Assembly: GCA_015680685.1 (NCBI GenBank)
Contig: MNCI01000596.1
Location: forward strand, 539,559-603,558
Reading direction: 5' to 3'
DNA: 64,000 bases
From: Gnetum montanum
Lineage: Eukaryota > Streptophyta > Gnetopsida > Gnetales > Gnetaceae
Part shown: piece by piece, positions 10,200 to 22,160 of the stretch
How the letters are laid out: the number at the start of each line of letters is the position of its first letter
Numbering within the stretch: the first letter of the stretch is position 1
The notes under the pieces: generated by a model
Databases searched by the model: none
Told to the model about the DNA's origin: nothing
What the model saw: the letters and a program-made list of their open reading frames with translations, nothing else
Program-made: the position numbers and the translations under genes

Positions 10200-12738
10200 C
10201 AGAGGTAGATGAGGTAGAGTTAATAGCCATGGATATTTGTGAAAGTTTTGTGGAATTTTTCAATCTAAAGAATGGTCTCTTGTGAGGCTTTAGTTTAGAA
10301 CCACTTGGATGAATATATAGTTGTAAGTTTATTGTGCTTGCAATATTTCACTATTGTGGCTATGGTGGAATTTTCCCCTACATAGGTAGAGCAAGTGGAA
10401 AGGGTGTGGTAGTTGGTGATGAAAGAGTTACTAAGGGATATAGAGGATGAAAAGGAAAAGGAGACTTCCCTTTTAGAGAAGGTGCTTTGTAGTATTCTAG
10501 AGGGTAGTAGTAGTGAGGGAAGGAGGCACGGCTACATGAGTCACGAGGTAATATAGGCTATTGGATATAATATCCCTAAGGATCTGGCTACCTGTAAGGA
10601 TACTATTGCTATGATGATGACATCTCCCAAAATTATGGATGTTGCCACTACTAGTATTTCTTCTAAGGTTGAGGAGATGCTCCACTTAAATAATACATTG
10701 GTTGGTGAAACTACTACTTGTAGTTGTCTTGTGAGTAAGGTAATCACTTGGGTGTTTGCTATTTTTCAAATTTAGGATTTAATGCATACACCATAGACTC
10801 CTCTAGATGCAAAAAGATTAGGCAACATCCCTTAGGATGCTCATATTGGCAAATTTTACACTCATCATAATCTATTTTAGAATCTATAATCTCTTCAATC
10901 AATACAAGTTTATCCTTTTTCTAATGGTAACTATTTTATAGTTCCTTTTTTCTCCTTCTATCTGAATCAATACCCCCTTGGTCTACTCTTTATTTTGTAA
11001 TTTTTAAAGCTATTTGGAACTTGTCATCTAAGGAGTCCAACATTTTTTGTAATGTAGTCGATATATTAGTCATAGATTTTTGTATCGACAAGGTATTTCT
11101 TTGCATCACTTCATCAAGCAATGCCTCTTCCTTTGAGTTATAGAAATGCACCTCCCTTTTGTGAATGGAGGGGTCCCTATTATACTCTTCTACACTTTCA
11201 TGTTTTTTTAGCTTCCCTTCTTCTTTGGCCACATGTTCAATTAGCCTTTGAATCTGATGGGCCCATATTTCAAACCTTGGGCATAGACCTGAAGGATTTT
11301 CCTTATCTTATTCCTGAATCCATCTATGATGTGATGAAGTTATTCTCTTTACAAGTATCCATGGCCTAGGCATTGGTGCAATAGAGAGTAGTACTTACCT
11401 AGGCTACATCCACAAACTCATGATTTTTCTATTTTCATCCTTAGATCTACCTTTATAGTTTAGACACTCTAGAGTATGTTTGATACTTGTCGTTAAAGTG
11501 TTGTAACATGGTACTACATTGGTGAATGGATTTTGGTTCCAAGGACCGGTACCAACTAGTTGCTTCTTTGGTGAGTGCCCTTAAGAACAATTTAAGCTTC
11601 TGCCAGTCATTCTTTATGTTCTACAAGGCACATGCATCATGAAAGACTTGGAGATCATTTTGATGATTTGCATTATGTCCTCCTTCAAACCTGGGGATAT
11701 TATTCATATCCAACCTTCTAATCCTACTATCTTTTTGATGCCTTGTAGAAATTCTCACTACCTTTGAAATATTAAGCATGTTTCTAGTAGCTAGCAATGC
11801 TCATCATAATCATGTTGTTCACGGTGGCTCCTTTCATGGCCATTATGCCTATGATGAGTTCTACTATGCCTTCACTCCTGATGGTGCTCTTCTTGCCCTT
11901 GTGATTGTCTCCACCTTTGGTCTTGATCATCTTGGTAGGATCTTAGTTCATCTCTATCTTGCCATTCATTTTCATCCTTATCTTGATTGTTCCTTCTTTT
12001 ATCTTAGCCTCAGCTCCTCCTATTAGAATTTGATGATGAAGAGGATGTTGAGGATGAAGAAGGAGAACTAGGAGAATGATGACTACTACTTCATCTCCTT
12101 TAGTTCCTACCCTGGTTCATTTATTTTTCTTTATTCTTCTAGTTATCATTCTCCTTGCCTTTAGATGAATGGCTAGGATTTTCGTACTTTGAGGCTTCCT
12201 TATCTTGAGATCCTATCTTTCCATCATCAAGGTTTTCCAAAGTTGATTGTAACCATTGGTGAAGGATTTCCTCATCTAAGAAAGGAGGAGAATCTATATA
12301 TTGGGATTAGCTAGAAAGGAAATCATTGTCATCTTTGTGCTATTGTAAGAATAATTATGCTAGGATCCTCTCGCCCTTAGAGGCCTCATAACATGCTTCC
12401 ATATGCTAATCTTTCTTACACTAGGCATTTGCAAGATGATAGTCCGTGCAAATATGGTCTTGGACCTTGTATTCTAAGTTGAGTGCAGTGATTCCTAGTT
12501 TGATGAGATTGGTCATCAGTATGGTGGGAATAAATTGATCAAGAGGCAACACAATGTTGTCTTCCATGTCTCTTTAGTGCATGTGTTCATCTTGATGAAG
12601 GATGAAAGTGAATTCTAGATTATAAGGATTCATATGGGCATAGATAACTCTGAGTTGTTGGGGCTTCTTTGGTTTCCCCTATTGTTGATTGGATACTCTT
12701 ATGTTTGGTGGAGATTTATCCCTACAAGAAGAAGCCAT
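10200..12738 (-). pseudogene. gag of Athila copy C
   Basis: The start at 12738 opens M-A-S-S-C-R-D, matching M-S-S-S-H-R-R-D in copy B. Then follow a conserved N-terminal block (I/V-Y-A-H, F-T-F-I-L-H, near 12640-12580), an Asp/Arg/His/Ser-rich low-complexity part (about 11800-12100), and the capsid-type retrotransposon gag domain. Next is A-K-E-E-G-K-L at 11232, the same tail as in B. A zinc knuckle of the C-x2-C-x3-H-x4-C type is intact at 10860-10822 (C-K-I-C...H...C). Stops and frameshifts are common. Structural protein of the particle; the knuckle would bind element RNA. Confidence 0.7.
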
Positions 12739-12883
12739 ATTAGTTGTTTATAAAAATAGTGTGCTTTTGATATTTTATTTTTTAATTATTTCTCTTATTG
12801 GATGATAGTTGGTCATTGTGTCCTATTTACAACATCTTTGTACAACTTCACAGTCTTCTACTAATTAGAGTACTTAGCTAACT

Positions 12884-12905
12884 AAAGTTCCTAGCAATGG
12901 TACCA
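12884..12905 (-). other. Primer binding site of Athila copy C (tRNA-Asp type)
   Basis: Minus-strand sequence TGGTACCATTGCTAGGAA immediately follows the LTR end. It is recognisable as a decayed form of TGGCGCCGTTGCCGGGGA, the complement of the plant tRNA-Asp 3' end used by Athila elements, with changes mainly C to T and G to A. Confidence 0.7.
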
Positions 12906-12907
12906 AT

Positions 12908-13862
12908 AATAAGTAGCAGGTATGCCCTATGCCCAACCATACGAATCACAAGTGTTCACTAGCAATCTAGTTGAATTCTATGGACTTAGTTCCTATGTTG
13001 CCTATAGTGTTCACTAGCAATTCGGTTGAATTTTGTGGACTTAGTTCCTAAGTTGCCTATAGTCTTAAACCATGAGTTAAGGGGTTGTATGATCATTGTC
13101 TTTCTAACTCATACTTTTGTTATTAGTACATATGGTTAAATGTAAGTTAAGGCACATGATGTCTATTTTAAAAGTATTTATGTATAGTTTTCATCCTAAT
13201 AGCTAGATGAGTAAAGGAAGGTTTAACAACTAATTATTTAACTACTTAGCTAAACTAGCAACTAACTATCCTAATGTGAAGCAACTATTCCCACTTAGTG
13301 TACACATCCTAAACTAGTATTAACATTACTAGGTTATCAAGTGGCTATTATTGGGTGTACCAAATGTCCACTATTGGGATTACCAAGTGCAATATGTGAT
13401 GTTTGAAGTGGTCATACTTATGTATTTGTGGTTAAGTATATTAATTAATTAAAACATGAATGCAAACTGCATCAAAAGTAAAGTGAAAATAGGAAAGAGT
13501 AAACTAATCCAAGTGCTATAATGAATATAAGAAATCTTAACTTTCTTACCATTCATGCCAATGCATTTAGGTACATGGTGTTCGAATAAAGCGCTATACA
13601 GTCTCTTTAATTCACATTGTGAGCACTTAGAGGAAAAGCTTTGAAGATAAAGAACTACAAGAGCTTCGCTATGCTATTATATCTATGTTATCATAAATGC
13701 AATTGATGTGGACATTTATATATGCCTTTCCTGCATTAGCATTGACCCATCTAACCATGTGTTGATAGGGATATGTTGACACGACTATGTCGATGCATAC
13801 TTGTTGATGCAATTTGTCTAATTATGACTCATCACCCATGCATATGTCTACTTTCTTCATCA
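12908..13862 (-). repeat. 5' LTR of Athila copy C
   Basis: Begins TGATGAAGAAAG (at 13862) and ends near CTACTTATTA (12908), about 955 bp. A TATA box (minus-strand ATATATAAAT, 13714-13723) follows a U3 with GCATCAACA, GCATCGACA and GTCAACA words (13760-13830). The end region carries the conserved GATTCGTATGGTTGGGCAT string shared with the other Athila LTRs, on the minus strand. An internal direct repeat of about 55 bp (12953-13060) duplicates part of U5. Confidence 0.75.
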
Positions 13863-14224
13863 TTTTGTTACATCTAAATGTGTAGAACTTGGCTAACTAA
13901 TAGGATTTAAAACTTAACTCTACTTGGAAATTAAGGATGTGAGCAATTTTTTATGATAGAAAATTATGGTTGAAAGTCATCTTAATTAAGGCATCCATCA
14001 TCTTTAAGGAAAACTACATTGGAATCATTTGTACTAAATACAAGTTGGTTTATTACTTTTGTTGTTCTTCTTAAACATTTTTTTGTATCACTGCTAGTCT
14101 CTAAAAGATCTATTCCATTAGACCAAGGGTTCTAATCTCATTTACAATCTTATTAACCTCAGTTCGCTACAATTGAGCTTAAGGTTAATACTTGAGAGCA
14201 TTCAATCATTGGTCATTATCTTAT
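13863..14224. other. Noncoding remnant between Athila C and gag D
   Basis: AT-rich sequence with no clear ORF. By position it should be what is left of the region downstream of the element D gag, interrupted on the left by insertion of Athila C. I recognise no RT or integrase motif. Confidence 0.3.
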
Positions 14225-15549
14225 CCTCTTTTAGTATGTTTTTGATTAGGGTTTTGAGGATAATCTTGAGCAAGATGATTTCTTGAGTAGATGAAACATC
14301 TTATGGCCAAATGTCTTGAAGGATTGTTCATGGAAAATCTAAAGTATGATTGTTTATCCTTGAATCTATTTTGATCTTTAGAAGCTTAATTCTTTCCATT
14401 ACTTAGGTAAGAAGCTGAAGAACCTAGAGAAATGGTAGGGTGTAGACCCCTAAAGCCATCATTGGAGTTCCTTCCAACAAAACGACTAGATTCACCACTA
14501 GAATTCTTATTGTTCTAAGATGCTTCTATCTCATTATTTTTCTATATCTAGGGTTTGTTGTCAACCATGAAACTAGTAGCAAGCTTGATTGCTTCCATGT
14601 AGTATGTGATTTTAAGGTTTTAATTTCTTACTAGACCTAAAGTTTTAGTTCATTGAAGAAAAGTTAGTACTTTTCCATCTCATTAATATTAGAAACCTAT
14701 AATACTAGGTCTTGATACTTTTTGATGTAGTTCTCTAACTTTCAATTCTATTAGATCTTCTTCAACTTCACCCAAGTTTTGTTAATAAAATTATGTTAAT
14801 AGAAGTTTTTAATTAAGGCCTTCTTGAAGTCATCTGATGTTTTAATTAATCTTCAACCAAGTTTGTGCAACTCTCTTCAAGACTTATAAAGTAATGTTAA
14901 CTTAAGTCCTGAGGTACCCATGCATCATTAATAACTACTCCATATTTTAAATGAAGGAATCAATGAGTTTTTCATCATAATCATCTTTATAGATTTTTGG
15001 TTCCATGGCTTGAAATTTAAGTGTAGTCTAGCAAGATCTAGATGCAACTACCTTTTCCTTGATAATTAAGTAATTCTTTAGGTTTTATTCTTAGCCTCTA
15101 GGTTTATAAATATTTCCAATATGTCTTTCATAGAGACTTACATGTGATTAACAACATCCCCTATTTGCTTCACATGATACATTATCATAAAATTATGGTC
15201 CATAGAGAGCTTAGCTCCTACAAATAGGGTACATTTATAGTGTCCATAATTTCTTGAATCATCCTCATAAACCTAATAGTAGGCAAGTGGTAGGATATCC
15301 CATAGCCCACTTCTAGTAGTTGGCCTCATAACTTTAACATCTTTTTCTAGTATTCTTTAATATCTTTCTCATTATTTATTTCCATGTTCTCATCCTTATA
15401 CAATCTTCATGTATGTTCTCATACATATTCTCGTGCATCTGATTTTCAGGGTTATTATATCCAATTGGTCCATCATGAGAATTAGGGCCAGGAGGAATAA
15501 TACTAGGGTTTTAGCTCATCTTATTCTTGCTCTTTTTCATAGAAGCCAT
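14225..15549 (-). pseudogene. gag of a chromovirus-like Ty3/gypsy element (D)
   Basis: The minus-strand ATG at 15549 opens M-A-S-M-K-K-S-K-N-K. Further on there are gag-domain hallmarks: N-Y-I-K-K-Y-Q-D-L-V-L near 14720, then M-E-K-Y-x-L-F-F-N-E-L-K-L, which fits the chromoviral gag pattern of a domain ending in F-F-x-x-G-L. A zinc-knuckle relic follows (C-F-I-Y...H-L-A-Q-D-Y, near 14270) in which two cysteines have become tyrosine. Stops occur every few dozen codons. pol is not visible: Athila C sits where it would follow. Confidence 0.6.
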
Positions 15550-15613
15550 CTTTCACACAAATCATAAATAAGATTCACCAACCATAAGCAACAAATTATG
15601 AACCACAAACTCA

Positions 15614-15625
15614 ACTTTGATACCA
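15614..15625 (-). other. Primer binding site of element D (tRNA-Met type)
   Basis: Minus-strand TGGTATCAAAGT matches 10 of 12 bases of TGGTATCAGAGC, the complement of the initiator tRNA-Met 3' end. It lies 65 bp upstream of the gag ATG. Confidence 0.7.
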
Positions 15626-15633
15626 AAGGTTAT

Positions 15634-17117
15634 AGTTTCATCCTTGAAAAGCATTGTATTACATCACTCTTGAGTTTATGTTAGTAATAAAAGGAGGGTA
15701 GACTCAAGATGGACTACACCTTAACATTCATAGAATTTGTATTCATAGTAGAGTCATGATGCCTATTAGTTATTGGTTAGAAGTATAGCAAGTATGCCTT
15801 AGATAATACACATACATAATAACCTAGCTCATATATATGCACATACATGAGATAAGTTATAACACAATATGATGCATAGTACCACAACAAGCTAATAAGG
15901 ACCAATCCTATGCTACACACATCTAGTCCTATGCCCCCATTTCATAAAAAGGTGTAGTGCCCAAGCCTCAAAGCTAAAGCCCCTAAATAAGCCTACAAAT
16001 CCTTGTGATGACATTTACAAGGAATCAGAGCAATATAATTTATAGGGATTGTTATTGATGGTTAAGATAACAAGGAACTCATAAAGATCTGCACACTTCT
16101 CTAACCTCTATTCCAAAGGAAAATAGCCTTCAAACCATCAGCAAGGCATGCTTTATTATACTTACATCTAAAATGTATTTTGGAAATTATAATATCAATG
16201 ATCATAATTGCTTTAGAGGGAAAACTATAGACACAACTAGTTCTAAGGCTTATAAGCTCTCAATGCATCAATTTCTTTATCGTTTAGCAATCTATTGATG
16301 TCTAATATGCTTAGCTCATAATTCTAATAGAGTTTTGACTTTGAAGATAATTTTAAAATGTTTTTTTCTTAAATTGATGCATTTCAAAGCACTAGTAAAT
16401 AAAGTTATACTTATAGCTTAAAAGTCATAGAACCTATAAAGAAAACAAGTAATGCCATCGACTCTAGAATCCTAAAAATGTACAAAACATAATACTTACT
16501 TTTTATCTTGATGCTTACAACTCTATCATGACTTACATCTTAAGTCATGATGTATATTAGGATGGCAATCATGAGCTGTCATGTTAGTCATGACAAACAA
16601 AAAGTAGAAATTTTGAAAAATGTTGAAAACCATTATAATTCTTTTTATAATATGAATCAAGTTTATACTAATGGTCTTTTTTTTTTTCAAAATTAATAAA
16701 AATTGCTAATCAAATGTGATGCTTTTAAAACCAAAATGATTATCGAAAAATAAATAATTTATATTACCTTTTTCTTCTCATTTAACTAAAGAAGAGGATG
16801 CTTTGTTCCACAATTTTGATAGGGAAATGAATATCTGCCATGTAAAATTAAGATCTAGAGAGATCTAAGAGAAAAGCTCTAATCATGCATCAAAAATGAT
16901 GAAAATAAATTTAGATCTCCAAGCTACAAATTTTTTATGAAGGTTTCTTTACAATAAAAATCAAAATAAAACTATATAAAAATGTTCTTTGTTCAATTCT
17001 CACATGCAATTGTGCAAAATTTTAAAAAAAATTCAAGAAAATATTTAGAAAGAAAATGGTCAAAAAAGGTAGGAATCTTACATCACAAGAAAAATCCCCA
17101 AATCTCAATTTCACCAA
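15634..17117 (-). repeat. Probable 5' LTR of element D (left part)
   Basis: By position upstream of the PBS this should be the D LTR, interrupted at 17117 by Athila B and presumably continuing at 30171. It is AT-rich and noncoding. Around 16525-16600 it has repeated TCATGA-type words (ATCATGACTTACATC, AAGTCATGATG, AATCATGAGC), similar in style to the U3 arrays elsewhere. I cannot place the far LTR end. Confidence 0.4.
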
Positions 17118-18012
17118 TGATGAAGTGTTCAGTTGATATGTCAATTAGGCCACGTTAACGGAGCCTTGTTGATGTAGCCACGTTAACGTGACCCTGTTGA
17201 CGTATCCATCCATGTGTTAACACAACCCCGTTAACACAGAGTTTGTCTCTTGCTATAAATATGCATGCACCCATAGCATTTATGACACCTTTTGTAGTAG
17301 TCATAGCGAAACTCTTGTAGTTTGTTCCTGTAAGAGTTAGAATATTTTTCCAAGTGCTCGCAATAGATGTGAGAAAGGTGTATGACTCTTTATTTGAGCA
17401 CTAATGTACCTGAGCCCATTAGCGTGACCGGTAATAAAGGCGAGCTTTTTGAGCATTCCTTGCAGCATTTGGATTTAATCACTTAAGCATTTTAATAGTT
17501 TAATGTTTCCATGCTTTAATAATTTTAGAAGCTTTTATTGTTATCATTTTACAGTTATTGTCCTTTCATATTTTATGAGAACCATAGGCACAAGCATCTT
17601 GAACATAAATTAGACACTTGGTAACCCAGTGATGCTTAATGTCTAGTAACCCAACAGTGGTTAGGGTATGCTTTAGATGTGCACAAAAGATGGGATCGGT
17701 TGGTTATGCTAGGGAGAGTTAAGAAATAGGGTAGAATAATTATAGATTACACAACTTTTCTTTCCTTACAATTAAAGAACTAGACTTTAAAAGATAAAAA
17801 GAAAACCAATAAAAATCATTTGCCTCAATCTCACTTAACCATCACTTTAGAACACCACAAGTGAGGTTCGGAAGATAATGACCATTCTAACCAAGTCTTA
17901 CTAGCTAGAGTTCAGTGTATGCAAGTGCTTATAGTCTGTGAAATTTGACCGAGTGGTGCATGAATGCTCGTGATTCATATGGTTAGGCATAGGGGTACCT
18001 CATTGCTCATCA
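17118..18012 (+). repeat. 5' LTR of Athila copy B
   Basis: 895 bp, TGATGAAGTG to GCTCATCA. The U3 has four exact GTTAAC palindromes between about 17150 and 17240. The TATA box is CTATAAAT at 17253-17260. The R/U5 region contains GGCATAGGGGTACC near the end. It aligns without large gaps with 29272-30165. Confidence 0.95.
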
Positions 18013-18013
18013 T

Positions 18014-18031
18014 TGGTGCCATTGCTGAGGA
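18014..18031 (+). other. Primer binding site of Athila copy B (tRNA-Asp type)
   Basis: TGGTGCCATTGCTGAGGA begins two bases after the LTR end. Compared with TGGCGCCGTTGCCGGGGA it has four differences, all transitions, three of them at CpG sites. This is the Athila-type tRNA-Asp primer site. Confidence 0.85.
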
Positions 18032-18179
18032 CTATTAGTCTTACATGTGCTATCTAGTCTTAACAAGATCATCATTTACTTCGTTGGAACGGACCTAGGA
18101 TAGTGAAACCTATGCATGCTAGGTAGTTTAAGTAAAAGAATAAGGCACACCAATTTAGCTGATTATCTAATATCAAAAA

Positions 18180-19810
18180 ATGTCTTCTTCTCACAGGCGA
18201 GATGGATCCAACCCACCAATGCTGTAGGAGTGTTGGGTGGTATACGCACATCTAGACGAGTATATCCCTAACTTCACCTTTATCCTACATTAGGATGAGC
18301 ACCTGCGATGGCAGGACATGGAGGGTAACATCATATTAGCTCTTGATCTGTCGGTTCTTGGAATGCTACTTCAAAATCTTACTAGACTAGGCATTCAGAA
18401 CCGTGGTGTACAATACATAATGGAGGATCATGACTATTGAGATTATCGTCCAACTGAGGCACAACATGCACGGGATCAGCAATAGGTGAAACGCCATGAA
18501 CACTTAAAGGGGAAACAGTTCAGTAACCCTTTGTTTTTGCAGGACCCGCATGATGATGAGGAACCTATTTTTCATGATTTCCATTCGGCTGAACCTCCTT
18601 CGATGCATCAGATCATCCAGTCCATCATCCAAAGTAAATAATCAAGTGATTGGGAGCACCAAGATGATGAAGGATCACGTAAAAAAGATCGTGGTAAGGG
18701 GAAGGATGGACATAAATATAGAGGCCATCATCAGAGTAGAGGAGGAGATCGACATCGGGGCAGTGGTAGTTCTCCTCCCTCTTCTTCATCTTCTTGTTCC
18801 ACCTTGTCTTCACCAGGTTTTGACTCCGATTGCAACCATGGTAGGAAGGATCAGGGTGATGGTGATTGAAAAGATTGTTGGGATCACAAGGACTAATGGG
18901 GATGATGTGAGGAAAAGCATGACCAATCACACGAGTCTCACTGTCAAGAAAGGAGAGGTAGCCAAAATCGTCACAGATGTCGTGGCCAACAATAACACTA
19001 TGACTTCGATGAACCACTACTGGCTGCCCAAAGCATGCTTAACATAGCTGAGGTAGTTCAAATACCTAGTAGGCACTTGAAAGATAGTTGGATCAAGTGC
19101 CTTGACATGAACAATATCAGCAAATTTAAAGGGGGATACAATTGTGATCCACAGATTCACTTGCAAGCATTCCATGATGCTTGCACCCTGCAGAACATAG
19201 ACAATGATTGGCAAAAACTTAGGCTATTCCCCTGAACACTCATCAAGGAAGCAGAGAGCTGGTACTAGTCTTTGGAACCAAAATCAATTAGGAGATGGAG
19301 TATGATGCTAGAAATTTTCAATGATAAGTATCAGACCTACTCCAAAGTGGCTAACCTGAGATGATAGATCCAAGGGTGGAAACAAGGTGGTCATGAATCC
19401 TTGGATGCATCCATGGGTAGATATTATTCATTATTACATCGGTGCCCTAGTCATGGCTACTCTCAACGAGAACAACTCTGCCATATCATAGATAGGCTTT
19501 GCTTTGAAATAAGAAAGACCCTGGGCATTTACACTCAGGGACAACTATATGAATTGAGGGCCCATTAACTATAGCATCTCATTGAGTAGGTGGCTAAAGA
19601 GGAAGGGGAATTAAGGAAAAAAGAGTGCAGAAGAGTATAATCGGGACCCTTCCATCTGAAGGAAGGACGTCCAATTTTGTGAAGAGGGGGAAGAATCACC
19701 ATTGGATGTAGTGGTGTACTGAAAAACCTTGCCCATACAAAAATTTGCCTCTAAAATTTTGGCCAAGGTTGAGAAAATGTGAGACTCTTTGGATGAAAGG
19801 TTTCAAAGCA
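18180..19810 (+). pseudogene. gag of Athila copy B, cut by an assembly gap
   Basis: I place the start at ATG 18180 (M-S-S-S-H-R-R-D) because it aligns with the start of gag in copy C (M-A-S-S-C-R-D). The N-terminal block V-V-Y-A-H-L-D-E, F-T-F-I-L-H is near 18240-18300. From about 18640 to 18990 a long segment is rich in Arg, His, Lys, Ser, Gly and Asp. The capsid-type gag domain follows (about 19100-19560: H-L-Q-A-F-H-D-A-C, E-A-E-S-W-Y, W-x-x-M-L-E-I-F-N-D-K-Y). The tail A-K-E-E-G-E-L near 19595 matches copy C. The zinc knuckle expected next falls in the N run. Stops and several frameshifts. Confidence 0.75.
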
Positions 19811-20246
19811 NNNNNNNNNNNNNNNNNNNNNNNNNNNNNNNNNNNNNNNNNNNNNNNNNNNNNNNNNNNNNNNNNNNNNNNNNNNNNNNNNNNNNNNNNN
19901 NNNNNNNNNNNNNNNNNNNNNNNNNNNNNNNNNNNNNNNNNNNNNNNNNNNNNNNNNNNNNNNNNNNNNNNNNNNNNNNNNNNNNNNNNNNNNNNNNNNN
20001 NNNNNNNNNNNNNNNNNNNNNNNNNNNNNNNNNNNNNNNNNNNNNNNNNNNNNNNNNNNNNNNNNNNNNNNNNNNNNNNNNNNNNNNNNNNNNNNNNNNN
20101 NNNNNNNNNNNNNNNNNNNNNNNNNNNNNNNNNNNNNNNNNNNNNNNNNNNNNNNNNNNNNNNNNNNNNNNNNNNNNNNNNNNNNNNNNNNNNNNNNNNN
20201 NNNNNNNNNNNNNNNNNNNNNNNNNNNNNNNNNNNNNNNNNNNNNN
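19811..20246. other. Assembly gap (436 N)
   Basis: A run of N. By comparison with copy C it should contain the end of gag, including the zinc knuckle. Any ORF spanning it is artificial. Confidence 0.98.
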
Positions 20247-20806
20247 TAGCATCTCAGCTAAGTGGACTAGAATCAAAACCATGGAAACACCCTTTATTCT
20301 AGCCCAATATCCCTAACACACCCTTACTTTCACCTATGGCCAGTGCCTTTGAACCTCCAATTGCCTCCACTATTCAATCCTTCAAGTAACATTCAAGCTA
20401 AACACCCTCCACAATACAAACCGTCATGCTCACACATGCTGTGATAGATTGGATAAAGGCATGTCATCTCTCTTGGAAATTGATTAATCTGGGGAGCCCT
20501 CTCATATACCTTCAAGTGGCAAGAAACGAGCCATGCAAAGCTCTCTTGGATTTGGGATCAGGTGTCAATTTGATTTCACATGATATGTACAAGACTTGGA
20601 ACCTGCACCTGATGAAGAAAAGTAACATTCAGCTTGGGTTGACAGACCAATCCATAATTGTACCTTTGGAATTGGTAGAAGATATCATGACCACTATTTG
20701 TGGGTGCTCCTATCCTACTGACTTCCTGGTCATCCGGGTTGACAATTGCAAGGGAAATTTTCCAATCATAATGGGGAGAGCCTGGCTTAGCATGGTGGAT
20801 GCATGA
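20247..20806 (+). pseudogene. Aspartic protease region of Athila copy B
   Basis: The open stretch 20426-20806 begins M-L-T-H-A-V-I-D-W-I and runs 126 codons. The active-site segment reads A-L-L-D-L-G-S-G-V-N-L-I: Asp and Gly are kept but the middle residue is Leu, where copy C has Ser. The conserved N-F-P-I-I-M-G-R-A-W-L end matches Athila proteases. The preceding 180 bases are the gag-protease linker after the gap. Confidence 0.75.
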
Positions 20807-21189
20807 TTGGGACTTTGAGATCTTTCCCTTGAAATTTCAAAAGAAAATCCTTTCAGGAAGATCAAGAAGAAGCACGTTTTATGCATCACGTACAGTGACT
20901 CAGGGTGCAATTGTGTGCAGCAACTTTGGTTCACTAAGTGAACATCTATTCAAGCATGTAATCGGTGTGTCGAAGAATCCCAAGTTCAACAATGCCTATA
21001 TGTAGTAGCCACAAATCAAGAAGGCACCCAGTGGCTGAACGTTGACTCTAATAGCAGCACTTTATGCATAGAACCAATTGAGGGCCTTGTATGTGCCTAT
21101 TTGCAAAGCATGGATGAATTGGAAAAGTTCCATCAACAAGTCTCTACTATTGATGACAGTGATGATTGGGGAAAGCTACAGACCCTTGA
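20807..21189 (+). pseudogene. Protease-RT linker of Athila copy B
   Basis: Continuous with pol by position; the translation holds W-D-F-E-I-F-P and F-A-S-R-T-V-T-Q-like pieces in shifting frames. No catalytic motif. Confidence 0.4.
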
Positions 21190-22160
21190 AAGTTTTAGAT
21201 AGGAGCCCTTGGAACTAAAACCCTTACCGGCCAATTTGGAATATGCATTCTTGTAGAATGGTAAGCCAGTAATCATCAATGCCACTCTTGCTCTTGAGCA
21301 AAAGAGGAAATTGTTGAAAATGGTGAATAAGTGGATGGCTGCTTTTGCATGGTCATATCATGAATTGATAGGAGTTGATCCTAGGATATGCCAACATTAG
21401 ATCTATATCAACTCCTCCATGAAGCCATGATGACAACCACAAGGACAATTGAACCCCAAACTAAAGCAAGTAGTCAAGGATGAAATTGAATAATTGTTGA
21501 AGGTGGGGTTCATCTATTCTATTACAGATAGAAAATGGGTCAACCCACTTATTATTGTGTCAAAGAAGGGTGGCAAATGGAGGGTTTGTATAGACTTCTG
21601 ACTACTAAACATGGCGACCTTCAAGGATCACTTCCCACTTCCATTTGTGGACCAAGTGTTGGATACTATTGTCGGGCATTGTTACTATAGCTTTTTGGAT
21701 GGTTATAGTGGCTATAACCAAATCCAAATCGCACTCGACGACCAGGCCAAAACAACATTACAAGTCCCTGGGGGACTTTCACATATAAGAAGATACCCTT
21801 TGGCCTGTGTAATGCACCTGCAACCTTCCAACGCCTTGTCCTCAGCATCTTTCAGTAACAAATTGGCAATGGAGTAGAAGTCTTTATGGATGACTTCTCT
21901 ACCTATGGAGTAACATTTGAACAAGCCTTGGACCACCTTGAGCAGGTTTTAAAAAGATGTGCAGAAACAAATTTATGGCTCAACTGGCAAAAGAGCCACT
22001 TGATGGTCCAAGAGGGCATTATTTTGGGGCACCACATTTCACAAGCAGGGATTAGTGTAGATCCTAAAAAAATCAAGGTCATCCAAGGAATCACCAGTCA
22101 ACTGAGTACTGTAAAAGATGTTCGATCATTTCTTGGCCACACTGGTTATTACTGATGCTT
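21190..22160 (+). pseudogene. Reverse transcriptase region of Athila copy B
   Basis: Begins with E-L-K-P-L-P-A-N-L-E-Y-A-F-L, the typical lead-in to Athila RT. Then come L-N-P-K-L-K-Q-V-V-K-D-E, I-V-S-K-K-G-G-K-W-R-V-C-I-D-F, F-L-D-G-Y-S-G-Y-N-Q-I-Q-I-A, and the catalytic F-M-D-D-F-S-T-Y-G at about 21888. It ends with L-G-H-H-I-S and R-S-F-L-G-H-T-G-Y-Y near 22150. One-base frame changes occur near 21770 and 21880 and several sense codons are now stops. It would be the polymerase of the element. Confidence 0.85.

Larger units (their letters stand above)
2914..13862 (-). mobile_element. Athila-type Ty3/gypsy element, copy C, lacking its 3' end
   Basis: Read right to left it contains a 5' LTR (13862-12908), PBS, gag, protease, RT, RNase H, integrase, a 2.4-kb spacer and a third ORF that stops at 2914. 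Every part aligns with copy B in the same order and with similar spacing (integrase end to third ORF about 2.4 kb here, 2.2 kb in B). The 3' LTR is absent because an H-family LTR and then copy A interrupt it. Many stops and frameshifts show it is inactive. Confidence 0.85.

Noticed and set aside
18550-19047. 165-codon + strand ORF, the longest gap-free frame, and its 130-codon antisense partner
   Set aside because: Both are wrong frames across the Arg/His-rich part of Athila gag; the gag frame, found by alignment to copy C, runs in another phase.
19745-20316. ORFs of 159-185 codons around 19745-20316
   Set aside because: They consist almost wholly of the N gap.
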